DNA from: Parasphingopyxis sp.
Lineage (GTDB): Bacteria > Pseudomonadota > Alphaproteobacteria > Sphingomonadales > Sphingomonadaceae
Assembly (NCBI RefSeq): GCF_028279465.1
Contig: NZ_JANQNS010000017.1
Location: forward strand, 1-64,000
Reading direction: 5' to 3'
Length of the DNA: 64,000 nucleotides
Below, piece after piece: positions 26,806 through 34,956 of this stretch (position 1 is its first letter; every line of letters begins with the position of its first letter). Position numbers and translations under genes: made by a program. Below the pieces are notes generated by a model. It saw nothing but the letters and a program-made list of their open reading frames with translations, was not told where the DNA came from and searched no databases.

Positions 26806-27108
26806 TTAGGGCATATCCAGAATGATGAGAGCGCATCGCTGGCGGGCCTGTTCGTCCCGGCAATCCCGCTGAACGACCGAGGCCGGCGCAACGGCAAGCC
26901 CCGGCGCCTGCGTGAAATCCATACCGCTTTCGAGCAACGCATCCGTACGCAGTGCGGTCGGATGCATGATTGTGGCGGTTGCATGGCCGACAGTCGAAAC
27001 CCCGCGCACCGATGCCGCATCGTCGGCTGCAAGCGCCGAGCCGCCCAGACCGAACGGCACGAGCATCGCGGCGAGCGCAAGCACGCTGCCGCGCAATATT
27101 CTGTCCAT
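26806..27108 (-). CDS. Secreted small protein, unknown function
   Basis: A 100-residue protein with a signal peptide (MDRILRGSVLALAAMLVPFGLGGSALAA) and a mature part of about 70 residues ending VVQRDCRDEQARQRCALIILDMP, with a cysteine pair that could form a disulfide. It contains TVGHATATIMHPTAL, slightly like the N-terminal strand of DUF4402 proteins, but is too short for that family. It is convergent with the gene at 26571-26798. Confidence 0.65.
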   Translation of the reverse strand: MDRILRGSVLALAAMLVPFGLGGSALAADDAASVRGVSTVGHATATIMHPTALRTDALLESGMDFTQAPGLAVAPASVVQRDCRDEQARQRCALIILDMP

Positions 27109-27307
27109 GGTGGCACGACTGTCCATGCCGCACCGACGTTCAGCAGCCACATATGTTGCATCGCTGTGCAGACATGGAATTTGGTTTTTCGGGGTAACAT
27201 TATGCGTAAAGCCTCTGTTCTCGGGGCTTTGCGGCCTGAAATACGATCTGCCGATTTAACCGTTACATAAGGGTTTTCCGCTAACCAGGCGTTGGCCGGG
27301 GGCGCGA

Positions 27308-27868
27308 ATGCGCGAGGCCTGCATGTCCGTTATTCAACCAAGCGATCCGGCTTCCACCGGATCGGCCGCAATTCGGGCCGAAACCGTCCGGCTGCTGTCC
27401 GCACCGCAATTTGCGCGCGCGCCCGTGATGCGCCGCTTGCTCTCCTATCTCGTCGATCAAACGCTCGCGGGTAATGGCGACCGGCTCAAAGCCTATACGA
27501 TTGCCGTAGACGGGCTCGGCCGCGACGCTGATTTCGACGCCGGGCAGGACAGCTATCCACGCGTCCAGGTCGGGCGGCTGCGCAAATTACTCGACGAAGT
27601 ATATGCCATACCGGGTTCGCGCGCGGCCATGCGCCTTCATATCCCGAAGGGCGGCTATGCCGTCCATTTTCTTGGAGCGGCCACGAATTCGGATAGCCAT
27701 GGCGAAGACCAGGGCGAGATCGCTGCCCGACATCGCCGGGCAATGCCGGAATGGATGCGTATGGCGGCGGTCGCGATTGCTGCGGCCATTCTCGCGCTTG
27801 TCGCCTGGCACATGCTCGACGGACTGGCAGGTATGGAAAGTGCGGGCGTCGAAACGCGCGTGCTTTAG
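27308..27868 (+). CDS. Winged-helix domain protein with C-terminal membrane anchor
   Basis: A 186-residue protein. Residues 20-120 match the conserved N-terminal domain of proteobacterial adenylate-cyclase-like and TPR regulators: APVMRRLLSYLVDQTLAGNGD, LKAYTIAVDGLGRDADFDAGQ, YPRVQVGRLRKLLDEVY, and IPKGGYAVHF. It is followed by one membrane span (MAAVAIAAAILALVAWHML) and a short tail, without the usual large C-terminal domain. The start may instead be the second ATG at 27323. It is convergent with, and overlaps by 4 bases, the TonB receptor gene. Confidence 0.75.
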   Translation: MREACMSVIQPSDPASTGSAAIRAETVRLLSAPQFARAPVMRRLLSYLVDQTLAGNGDRLKAYTIAVDGLGRDADFDAGQDSYPRVQVGRLRKLLDEVYAIPGSRAAMRLHIPKGGYAVHFLGAATNSDSHGEDQGEIAARHRRAMPEWMRMAAVAIAAAILALVAWHMLDGLAGMESAGVETRVL

Positions 27869-29940
27869 AAGCTGCCGGCAATCTGGAAAGAGAAGATCGG
27901 TCCGAACTCCCGGACCCGGTCCTCGATAAAATTGATCGGGCCGTCCCGCCGGTTCACGAAAAATGTCCGCGTGAAAAGCTCGTCGCGATCGAGGAGATTG
28001 TAGACACCGCCCCTGACCCGCAGTCCGAACACGTCCTTATGCTCGATATAGGCGCCGACAAAGGGCGTACGCGCGCGGAAGAAGTTGGTCTGCGAGAGGC
28101 GAAACCCCGGTGCTTCGAGATATTCTTCATATTCGAGGCCCCAGGCCCAGTCGGTTCCGGGCACATCGTGACGCAGTTCGATTTCGATATCGCGCTGCAT
28201 GTTACTGGATATCGAGCGGTTCTCTCCGGTTAAAGGATCGCGAACCCGGGTGCGTTGGAATGCGGCCTCGATATCGAGTCGACCGCCGCGCCAGCCCAGC
28301 GGATCGAAGTTGAACGTGCTGTTCCATTCGATGCCGTAGCGTTTGGCGCTGTCGATATTGCCCGGCGCCTCGGCCGTTGCCCCGATCGGTATCTGGTCGA
28401 CGATATCGCTGATCTGCTCGTAATAAAGGCGCGCGGTAATCGATCCGAATTCTCCGAGCTGCTGGGTTGCTTCGATTTCGTAATTCCAGCTTTGTGGCGG
28501 AACGAGGTTCGGATTGGCCGCATCCTCTCTTTCGCCGGCCAGATCGCTCGATGCGACGAAATCGGAAAAATTAAGCTGCCCAACCTCGCGCTCGACCCGG
28601 ACGCGGATGTCGAGCGCATCGCTGGCCCGCCAGGCCAGCGAGAGAAAGCCTTTCGGCCGGTAGAAAGTTCGCGTCAGACCAATCTCGCCACTTTGCGAGA
28701 TCGTGGAATATTCACCGCCAATCGATGCCTGCAGCGTCAGGGAATCGGTCAGCGGTGTGCCATAGGTGATGTTGATCTCGGCCCGCTCTTCTTCGACCTC
28801 GGAGTTGGAGTTCGGCAGTATGACGGGCTGGAAATCGCCATTGGGGTCAAGCGTCGAGAGCTGGGAGCGCACGTCGAGCGTGTTGAGCGCGCCTTCCACG
28901 GCGACCTGCCAGTCGCCGCCCATGGCCCAGCCATATTCGGCCCGGGCGATCCATTCGCCTTCGTCCAGCGTGCGGATGAAGATATCGCCGATCGACGGTG
29001 TGCCGTCGACGAAATCGGTGATCAGGCTGGTCTCGAACGGGCTGCGTTCGAAGCGCCTCAAGCCGATCAGTTTGAGCCGGCCCGGCCCCAGCGCGAACTC
29101 GAAATCGCCGCCGATCTCGAAATTCCATTCATCCTCGCGGTCGCGGAAAAAACGGGTGCGGTCCGGCAGGCCCTGGCCTGTCCGTATCGAATCTTCGCTG
29201 ACCCTGTTGTACCAGCGCTCGTAAGAGAGGTTCAGATTGCCGACCGAACTACCGGGGCCATCATAGCGGAATGTACCGGCCAGCTGCGGGCGGTCGCCGC
29301 TGAACGTCGCCACTTCGTCATGCCGGGCAATGATCTGGCCGTTCGTATCGAAGACGAGTTCGGGACCTTCCGCGCCGCCGCGAAAGGAGTCGTCGCTATT
29401 GGAGAGGCTGATTGTATAATCAAACGCGCCTTGCGTGCCGCTCACAGAGATTTCGCCATTGGTCAGCCGGGGATTGGTGATGCGGGGCCGGAACTGCGGA
29501 TTCCAGGCGAAGTTTCCGCTGATACCGGTGGTTTCCGCGACGATGTTGACGACCTGACCGGAAAGACCTGGAATATCGAGCGATGCCGCGTCGCGGACCT
29601 CGATACGGATGACATTGCTCGCCGAAATCCGGCCAAGCGTCGTCACCGCATCGTTGGATTTGCCGGACACGCGCTCACCATTGATAAGGACATTGTCCCC
29701 GCCCTGGCCCAGGCCGCGCCGTTCATCGCCCTGCTGGATCGCGAATCCGGGGATTTGCCGCACCATGTCGAGCGCGGTGTTGGGCGAAAAGCGGGCGAAG
29801 AATTCGGGTGCATAGTCTTGCCCATCGGCTACCGATGCCGCCGCTTGCGCTGGAGGCGCATCAGCGCTGTCGTCATTCTGCGCATAGGCCGGGACCGCGA
29901 GCAGAGAGCCCGATGCGAGCAGCCAGCAGGATCGCCGCAT
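27865..29940 (-). CDS. TonB-dependent receptor
   Basis: A 691-residue outer-membrane receptor: signal peptide (MRRSCWLLASGSLLAVPAYAQ), a plug domain (ALDMVRQIPGFAIQQGDERRGLGQGGDNVLING and ISASNVIRIEVRDAASLDIPG), then a beta-barrel ending in the typical aromatic FSFQIAGSF. It takes up a substrate, unknown here, using TonB energy. The ATG at 29940 gives a clean signal peptide. Its 3' end overlaps the winged-helix gene. No anti-sigma/sigma pair is adjacent. Confidence 0.9.
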   Translation of the reverse strand: MRRSCWLLASGSLLAVPAYAQNDDSADAPPAQAAASVADGQDYAPEFFARFSPNTALDMVRQIPGFAIQQGDERRGLGQGGDNVLINGERVSGKSNDAVTTLGRISASNVIRIEVRDAASLDIPGLSGQVVNIVAETTGISGNFAWNPQFRPRITNPRLTNGEISVSGTQGAFDYTISLSNSDDSFRGGAEGPELVFDTNGQIIARHDEVATFSGDRPQLAGTFRYDGPGSSVGNLNLSYERWYNRVSEDSIRTGQGLPDRTRFFRDREDEWNFEIGGDFEFALGPGRLKLIGLRRFERSPFETSLITDFVDGTPSIGDIFIRTLDEGEWIARAEYGWAMGGDWQVAVEGALNTLDVRSQLSTLDPNGDFQPVILPNSNSEVEEERAEINITYGTPLTDSLTLQASIGGEYSTISQSGEIGLTRTFYRPKGFLSLAWRASDALDIRVRVEREVGQLNFSDFVASSDLAGEREDAANPNLVPPQSWNYEIEATQQLGEFGSITARLYYEQISDIVDQIPIGATAEAPGNIDSAKRYGIEWNSTFNFDPLGWRGGRLDIEAAFQRTRVRDPLTGENRSISSNMQRDIEIELRHDVPGTDWAWGLEYEEYLEAPGFRLSQTNFFRARTPFVGAYIEHKDVFGLRVRGGVYNLLDRDELFTRTFFVNRRDGPINFIEDRVREFGPIFSFQIAGSF

Positions 29941-30082
29941 TATCTTTGTCCCCTCCCAGAGAATGCAGCGTCCATTCAGCAATCCGGCGGCATCATCCAG
30001 TGCCCGGGCGATCCTTTACGACCGGTGGCGGATAGTTTTCGACAAATGTCGTAAAATTCTGTTTTTCTGATGATGCGGTCAG

Positions 30083-30310
30083 TCAGGAAGCCTTGGTCTT
30101 GCGCCCATTGCCTTCCATCTTATGCATTGGCAAGGCCCATTCGATCTGCGACCGCAAAATGTCTTCGAGATCCTTCAGACCGGCGCGATGTGCGGCGGCC
30201 CGCTTGGCGAGCAACCGGGCTAACACAGCCTCGCGGCTATCGGCGCGATGGTCGGCATCGCGCCCGTTCGCCAGGGCCTTGGAAAGCCTGAAAGAAGTTT
30301 CGGTGCTCAC
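30083..30310 (-). CDS. Small alanine/arginine-rich protein, unknown function
   Basis: A 75-residue, mostly helical protein. A GTG start at 30310 follows GGAGACAGGC, a better ribosome-binding site than the ATGs at 30322 and 30361. It includes EAVLARLLAKRAAAHRAGLKDLEDILRSQIEWAL, one long amphipathic helix, and a basic end. No family is recognised. Codon use fits the genome. It may be a regulatory or structural protein, or spurious. Confidence 0.5.
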   Translation of the reverse strand: MSTETSFRLSKALANGRDADHRADSREAVLARLLAKRAAAHRAGLKDLEDILRSQIEWALPMHKMEGNGRKTKAS

Positions 30311-30437
30311 GCCTGTCTCCATGCGGCCAGATGCAATAACGCGCCCCGGCATTGCGACCATAACTCACTGTCCGCTCTGCGGTTCCCAACAATCATGGGT
30401 AACAGGCGGTTAAGGCAAGCGAAGCGCCGGGATATCG

Positions 30438-30872
30438 CTAGTTCGGACAGCGCATTCGGATCGACATGCTGCCGTCCGGCGAATGCACGGTGAGCCGGTC
30501 GCCATCCTCGCTCAACTCATAGGCCAGCGTCTCTTCCCACTCCTCGCCCTCGCCGGAAAAGCTGTGCACGACCGTTAGCGCACCCGGCTCAGTCTCGGTG
30601 ACCGTCATCGGAATCGCCGCGCTCTCATAATAGGTGATCAGGTCCGCCGCGATATCGAGCCGCATTTCGCTGGCCGGGTCCGCGCAGGTGTCTTCGGAGA
30701 AATCCCAGCGGCCGTGGAATGGCTCCGGCACGGCGTTGAGCACGACCGGTTCCGCTGCCGGATCGCTCTCGGCCGCCATCGGCGCGTCGCCATCCTCTTC
30801 GGCGGCCGGATCGCTTCCGCCCGAACAGGCGGCAAGCGAGAGAAGAACGGCGATTGTCGCGATACGATACAT
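30438..30872 (-). CDS. Lipoprotein of unknown function
   Basis: A 144-residue protein with a lipoprotein signal (MYRIATIAVLLSLAACSGG, acylation at Cys 16), an acidic linker and a domain beginning FHGRWDFSEDTC with cysteines C-terminal in CADPASEM and MRCPN. The linker is rich in alanine and acidic residues. It probably sits in the outer or inner membrane. The start lies 10 bases after the DUF72 stop on the same strand. Confidence 0.8.
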   Translation of the reverse strand: MYRIATIAVLLSLAACSGGSDPAAEEDGDAPMAAESDPAAEPVVLNAVPEPFHGRWDFSEDTCADPASEMRLDIAADLITYYESAAIPMTVTETEPGALTVVHSFSGEGEEWEETLAYELSEDGDRLTVHSPDGSMSIRMRCPN

Positions 30873-30882
30873 GGCGATCTCC

Positions 30883-31689
30883 CTAGGATGATGTGCGCGC
30901 GCTTAGTGCTTGGGCTGCTGCGGGTGCTCGCACCTTCGCACCGCTGATGAAAAAGACATAGGCGTCCCGGCCGCCCTTAAGCGACGGCGCGTCGGGCGAT
31001 GCATAGCTGCGCCCGTCCGGCTGTTTGCCGTCCTGCCACTGCTGCGCCGTCTCAGCCCAGTCATCGAGCTCGGCGTCCGGATAGCCGGTCTCCACCTCTT
31101 CGCGCGATCGCATCAACCGCGCATAGGCGAAATCGGCGGTCTGGTCGGCAAGCTGCGGATATTTGTCGCTGTCGGCGCAGACGATGGCGGCGTTATGCTT
31201 GCGCATCAGCGCGACGAATTCGGGGCAGATGAAACTCTCATGCCGCACGTCCAGCGCATGGCGCAGTTTCACGCCCTCCCATTTGCCGGGCAACATGTCG
31301 AGAAACGCGTCGAACTCCTCTGCGTCGAATTTCTTCGTCGCCATGAATTGCCAGAAGATCGGCCCGAGCTTGTCGCCGAGTTCCGCAACGCCCTGATTGC
31401 AGAATTTCTCGATGCTCTCGCCGGTTTCGCGCAAGTCCTTACGGTTCGTGCAATAGCGCGAAGCCTTGATCGTGAACTGGAAACCGTCGGGTGCGGCGTC
31501 CCGCCATTTGGCGAAGCTTTCAGGTTTCTGGAGCCGGTAATAGGTGCCGTTGATCTCGATCGCGCCAAGCTGGCTCGCAGCGTACTCAAGTTCATCGGCC
31601 TGACGCAGGCCCTTGGGATAGAATGTCCCGCGCCAGGGTTTGAAGGTCCAGCCGCCGATGCCGACACGAATTTTTCCCTTAGCCGCCAT
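30883..31689 (-). CDS. DUF72 protein
   Basis: A 268-residue DUF72 protein (YecE family): RVGIGGWTFKPWRGTFYPKGLRQ at the start, EINGTYYRLQKPESFAKW, FQFTIKASRYCTN and LGPIFWQFMATKKFD. The family has a TIM-barrel-like fold and unknown activity. It begins one base after the stop of the DUF1838 gene, so both are transcribed together, with the lipoprotein gene following. Confidence 0.9.
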   Translation of the reverse strand: MAAKGKIRVGIGGWTFKPWRGTFYPKGLRQADELEYAASQLGAIEINGTYYRLQKPESFAKWRDAAPDGFQFTIKASRYCTNRKDLRETGESIEKFCNQGVAELGDKLGPIFWQFMATKKFDAEEFDAFLDMLPGKWEGVKLRHALDVRHESFICPEFVALMRKHNAAIVCADSDKYPQLADQTADFAYARLMRSREEVETGYPDAELDDWAETAQQWQDGKQPDGRSYASPDAPSLKGGRDAYVFFISGAKVRAPAAAQALSARTSS

Positions 31690-32487
31690 CTAGTCGGCCG
31701 CCTGCAGCGCGCGGATTTCCTCCAGGCTCTCGGGCGGCGTGCGCCAGAGTGGCGCATCGGCCTCGATATAGCTGCGCAGATCGGCCGGGATGTCGGCGAA
31801 ATCGTCGATCCGCCAGGTGACCAGATGCATGATCACATCCTGCCCGCCGGCCCAGTTCGGCGCCGGGCCGTAGCGCACCCAGCTCAGCTGGTGCGGCTCG
31901 CCGACACTGCCTTCGGGCTGGACGAAGAAGTCGTAATTCTCGAACGCCTGATAGCGCATCTCGGTGCCCGGAATCGGAAAGTCGAGATAGACGGGGGCCG
32001 TGTAGACCGCCGTATCACCGAGCATCCGGGCGTGAATATCGCGCCCCGGCCCGATCCGCCGGACCGCCGCGCCCGCGCCCTGCTCCACAAAGGTTTCGAC
32101 CTCGTCGCCGATCAGCTCATAGGTGATGAACTGATAGGGATAGGCGATCGGCTCGACGGGCAGGCCATCATATTCGCGCAGGATTTCGCCGCTTTCGGAA
32201 TCGCGGAAGACGTAGATCTTGCGGTTATACTGGTGCGCGAGCGGTTGGGCGGGATCGGGCCGGTGCATGCGCGCTGTGTCATAACCTTCCATCGTGAAGA
32301 GCAATTCGCCGCTCGGATAAGCGCGCACCGTGCCGATCGAATACCAGTAGACGGGCTCGCCTGTCCCGACCCGCGCATCGATCCAGCGCTCGAACAGGTC
32401 CGGCGTAAAGCCGCCCGCCAATGCCGGGCTCGCCATGGCGGCGAGCGCAAGAAACGCGCCGCGTAACAGAGTTTTCACATGTGCCAC
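31690..32487 (-). CDS. DUF1838 exported protein
   Basis: A 265-residue DUF1838 protein with a signal peptide (VAHVKTLLRGAFLALAAMASPALAG). The core contains EPVYWYSIGTVRAYPSGELLFTMEGYD and the C-terminal DLRSYIEADAPLWRTPPE. The GTG at 32487 is preferred because GGAGGC lies six bases before it; an ATG at 32505 sits upstream of that site. The family is uncharacterised and common in bacteria that degrade aromatics or lipids. Confidence 0.85.
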   Translation of the reverse strand: MAHVKTLLRGAFLALAAMASPALAGGFTPDLFERWIDARVGTGEPVYWYSIGTVRAYPSGELLFTMEGYDTARMHRPDPAQPLAHQYNRKIYVFRDSESGEILREYDGLPVEPIAYPYQFITYELIGDEVETFVEQGAGAAVRRIGPGRDIHARMLGDTAVYTAPVYLDFPIPGTEMRYQAFENYDFFVQPEGSVGEPHQLSWVRYGPAPNWAGGQDVIMHLVTWRIDDFADIPADLRSYIEADAPLWRTPPESLEEIRALQAAD

Positions 32488-32681
32488 TCTTCGGCCTCCC
32501 CACAATCAAAAGTCACAAAGACCACACCCCCAAAGCGCGAAACAGCGTTCACCGCGAACCAAGGCGTCATAGTCGAGTTGAGCGGTTTGGCCATCCGATG
32601 CTTATGCCATGTAGCCGTGGCTGTAGGAAAGGCAAATGCGCGGGGCTAGCGCCCCGGCGATGGTCTGCCTAAGATCGGTTC

Positions 32682-33296
32682 ATGGTTCGTGCCGCGCCTA
32701 TCCTTGCCACTCTCGCAGTGCTCGCCGCCTGTTCTTCGCCGGAAAGTGAGGGCACGCCGCTCGAGGCCGATCCCGATCCGCAGGTGGCGTTCCTCGAGCG
32801 TCTTACCGAACTCTGCGGCCAGGCCTTCGCCGGGGAGCTCGTGTCGGACGATGAAGCCGATGCCGATATCGCGGGCCAGCCGCTTGTTATGCACGTGGCA
32901 GACTGCGCGCCCGACCAGATTCGCATACCCTTTCATGTCGGCGAGGATCGCTCGCGGACCTGGGTGCTGACGGATACGGGCACGGGCATTCTCTTGAAGC
33001 ATGACCACCGGCACGAGGATGGCAGCGAAGACGCCGTTACCCAATATGGCGGTGAGACGAGCGCGCCCGGCACGGCAACGCGGCAGGAATTCCCGGTCGA
33101 TGACGAGTCCATTGCGCTATTCGAACGCGAGGGGCTGAGCGCATCGGTCACCAATGTCTGGGCGATGGAGGTGGACGAAAGCCGTTTCGCCTATGAGTTG
33201 CGCCGCCCCGCGGGCGAGAATGAACGCTTCTTTCGCGCCGAATTCGACCTGACCGAGCCGGTCGAACCGCCACCGCCGGCCTGGGGCAGCGAATAG
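32682..33296 (+). CDS. Lipoprotein of unknown function
   Basis: A 204-residue protein with a lipoprotein signal (MVRAAPILATLAVLAACSS, acylation at Cys 17) and a hydrophilic, acidic body without repeats. It includes DRSRTWVLTDTGTGILLKHDHRHEDGSEDAV with a histidine-rich patch and a proline-rich C-terminus PVEPPPPAW. No family is recognised. It stands alone ahead of the sigma-54 unit. Confidence 0.8.
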   Translation: MVRAAPILATLAVLAACSSPESEGTPLEADPDPQVAFLERLTELCGQAFAGELVSDDEADADIAGQPLVMHVADCAPDQIRIPFHVGEDRSRTWVLTDTGTGILLKHDHRHEDGSEDAVTQYGGETSAPGTATRQEFPVDDESIALFEREGLSASVTNVWAMEVDESRFAYELRRPAGENERFFRAEFDLTEPVEPPPPAWGSE

Positions 33297-33340
33297 CATT
33301 TCCTCCCAAAACCGGCGATTTGGCCAAATTTCTCACTATT

Positions 33341-33361
33341 AGTTGGTGAAAATACCCAACT
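33341..33361. promoter_or_regulatory. Inverted repeat, possible activator site
   Basis: AGTTGG, nine bases, CCAACT: a perfect 6-bp inverted repeat in an AT-rich stretch about 75-95 bases upstream of the -24 element at 33436. This is the distance at which sigma-54 activators usually bind. Its match to any PspF or other activator site was not checked. Confidence 0.35.
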
Positions 33362-33435
33362 CTCTGCGCGCAACTATCTGTCGCAAAATGGCGTTTTTTG
33401 TGCTATATATCTGAAAAATAACAATTTCCAGAAAT

Positions 33436-33451
33436 TGGCACACCTCCTGCA
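33436..33451 (+). promoter_or_regulatory. Sigma-54 promoter of the micropeptide-pspC unit
   Basis: TGGCAC-ACCTC-CTGCA matches the -24/-12 consensus TGGCAC-N5-TTGCA at all but one base (C instead of T at -15), and keeps GG and GC 12 bases apart. Transcription would begin near 33462, leaving a leader of about 40 bases to the first micropeptide ATG. The psp genes of enterobacteria have the same promoter type, activated by PspF; no pspF gene is in the window. Confidence 0.7.
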
Positions 33452-33504
33452 GAGTATGGGGCGTACTGGCGGAATGGTCCGCTGGAGCAAACAGGAGACA
33501 CACC

Positions 33505-33618
33505 ATGCAGAACACTTTCAGCAACATTCAGACCACGGCCCTGTCGGCCATCGCTGCCCTTATCGTCAGCGCCATGTGCATCAGCGCCGCCATCGGTCCG
33601 GTCGTTCCCGTCGCCTAA
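33505..33618 (+). CDS. Single-span membrane micropeptide, copy 1
   Basis: A 37-residue peptide with a polar start (MQNTFSNIQTTA) and a hydrophobic stretch (LSAIAALIVSAMCISAAIG) ending PVVPVA. AGGAG lies 8 bases before the ATG. The neighbour at 33669 encodes a clear paralog. Both are followed by a PspC gene and lie behind the sigma-54 promoter. The hydrophobic part could be one membrane span or a cleavable signal. Function unknown; toxin-like or stress-response roles are both possible. Confidence 0.75.
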   Translation: MQNTFSNIQTTALSAIAALIVSAMCISAAIGPVVPVA

Positions 33619-33668
33619 CAGGCCACGGGGACACCGATCGCCCACAACTTCCAGCGAAAGACACAGAA

Positions 33669-33770
33669 ATGACCAACACTCTTAACGCCGCTTTTTCCGC
33701 CGTCGCCGCCCTGATCGTCAGTGCCGTCTGCATCACCGCCGCCGTCGGCCCGGTCCTCCCGGTTGCCTAA
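33669..33770 (+). CDS. Single-span membrane micropeptide, copy 2
   Basis: A 33-residue paralog of the peptide at 33505: MTNTLNAAF, then AVAALIVSAVCITAAVGP and the ending VLPVA. About half of the residues match, including AALIVSA, C-I and the closing P-V-A. The leader AAAGACACAGAA before its ATG resembles the leaders of its neighbours. It lies 50 bases after copy 1 and 40 bases before the mini-PspC. Confidence 0.75.
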   Translation: MTNTLNAAFSAVAALIVSAVCITAAVGPVLPVA

Positions 33771-33810
33771 GCGCTGCACCAACCCAACCCAAACAGGAAA
33801 GACACAACTA

Positions 33811-33993
33811 ATGACGCAGAATTTCGCCCTCGACCGCAGCAACGCCAAGATCATGGGCGTATGCGCCGGTTTCGCCCGCTGGACCGGGTGGAACGTGCTG
33901 GCGATCCGCGTCGGCCTGCTGGCCCTCACGCTCTTCGCTCTCGGCCCTATCGCGATCCTCGCCTATCTGCTGATCGGCTGGGCGGCCAACTAA
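33811..33993 (+). CDS. Mini-PspC domain protein
   Basis: A 60-residue PspC-domain protein: LDRSNAKIMGVCAGFARWTGW then a single hydrophobic part (VLAIRVGLLALTLFALGPIAILAYLLIGWAAN). PspC is the inner-membrane protein of the phage-shock response; here only the core is kept, without the C-terminal leucine-zipper region of enterobacterial PspC. The ATG at 33811 follows AGGAAAGACACAACTA. It closes the sigma-54 unit with the two micropeptides; pspA and pspB are absent. Confidence 0.9.
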   Translation: MTQNFALDRSNAKIMGVCAGFARWTGWNVLAIRVGLLALTLFALGPIAILAYLLIGWAAN

Positions 33994-34071
33994 AATGCTT
34001 GTGCCGACACGCATACGGCCAATCCGCATTGTGCCGGCGCGTCGGCAAGGCCCGAAACCGCCTTTCATAAT

Positions 34072-34091
34072 CCGGTTGACACCGGTTGACA
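34072..34091. repeat. Tandem 10-bp direct repeat CCGGTTGACA
   Basis: Two exact head-to-tail copies in the gap between the mini-PspC and ung genes. Each contains TTGACA, the -35 hexamer of a housekeeping promoter, so it may be a duplicated ung promoter element; no clear -10 follows. Confidence 0.5.
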
Positions 34092-34248
34092 CATGCCGGG
34101 CCAATCCCCGGCTTCAGTCTCACCGCCGAAACCGTCCCGGATATTTCCATAGCGCCATATCATAACGGCCCGGCTGTAGGACAGCCGCATATCGATCCTG
34201 TGGGATCGCCGATTGCCCGTCTCGCCCGCCACCGGCATAACGGCGCGC

Positions 34249-34950
34249 ATGGCCGGACAGATCAAACTCCATGACAGCTGGAAAGAACCGCTCAAGGGCG
34301 AGTTCGCCGCGCAATATATGGCCGATCTGCGCGCCTTCCTTATCGGCGAGCGGGAGCGGGGCAAGCGCATCTTCCCGGCCGGAAGCCTGTGGTTCCACGC
34401 GCTCGATGCGACGCCGCTCGACAAGGTCCGTGCGGTCATCCTCGGCCAGGATCCCTATCACGGCCCCGGCCAGGCGCATGGGCTGTGTTTCTCCGTCCGC
34501 CCCGGCGTTCGCCCGCCGCCGAGCCTCGTCAATATCTACAAGGAGATGGAGAGCGATCTCGGCATAGCCCCGGCAAAGCATGGCCATCTCGAACACTGGG
34601 CCGAACAGGGCGTGCTGCTCCTCAACAGCGTGCTGACCGTCGAACAACACCAGGCCGCCAGCCATCGCGGCCGCGGCTGGGAACAGTTCACCGACGCGAT
34701 CGTCCGGCTGGTGGCGGAGAAGGAAGAGCCCGTCGTCTTCCTCCTCTGGGGCAGCTATGCGCAGAAAAAAGCGGCCTTCGTCCAGAGCGTCGAACAGGGC
34801 GGCCGGCATTGCGTTTTGAAGGCGCCCCATCCGAGCCCGCTATCGGCGCATAATGGGTTCTTCGGGTGCCAGCATTTTTCGAAGGCGAATGCGTTTTTGG
34901 AGAGCGTGGGCAGGGAGCCGATTGATTGGGCTTTGCCGGAGGCGGGGTGA
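34249..34950 (+). CDS. ung: Uracil-DNA glycosylase
   Basis: A 233-residue family-1 UDG. The catalytic water-activating loop [18 protein letters not shown] (aspartate about residue 67), [20 protein letters not shown] and the DNA-intercalating [17 protein letters not shown] are all intact. It removes uracil from DNA by cleaving the N-glycosidic bond. The ATG at 34249 ([11 protein letters not shown]) fits the family; a longer frame adds 12 unlikely residues. Confidence 0.97.
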   Translation: MAGQIKLHDSWKEPLKGEFAAQYMADLRAFLIGERERGKRIFPAGSLWFHALDATPLDKVRAVILGQDPYHGPGQAHGLCFSVRPGVRPPPSLVNIYKEMESDLGIAPAKHGHLEHWAEQGVLLLNSVLTVEQHQAASHRGRGWEQFTDAIVRLVAEKEEPVVFLLWGSYAQKKAAFVQSVEQGGRHCVLKAPHPSPLSAHNGFFGCQHFSKANAFLESVGREPIDWALPEAG

Positions 34951-34956
34951 GAGAAG

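Noticed and set aside
34005-34055. TGCCGAC...GTCGGCA hairpin after mini-PspC as a terminator
   Set aside because: The loop is about 30 bases long and no T tract follows.
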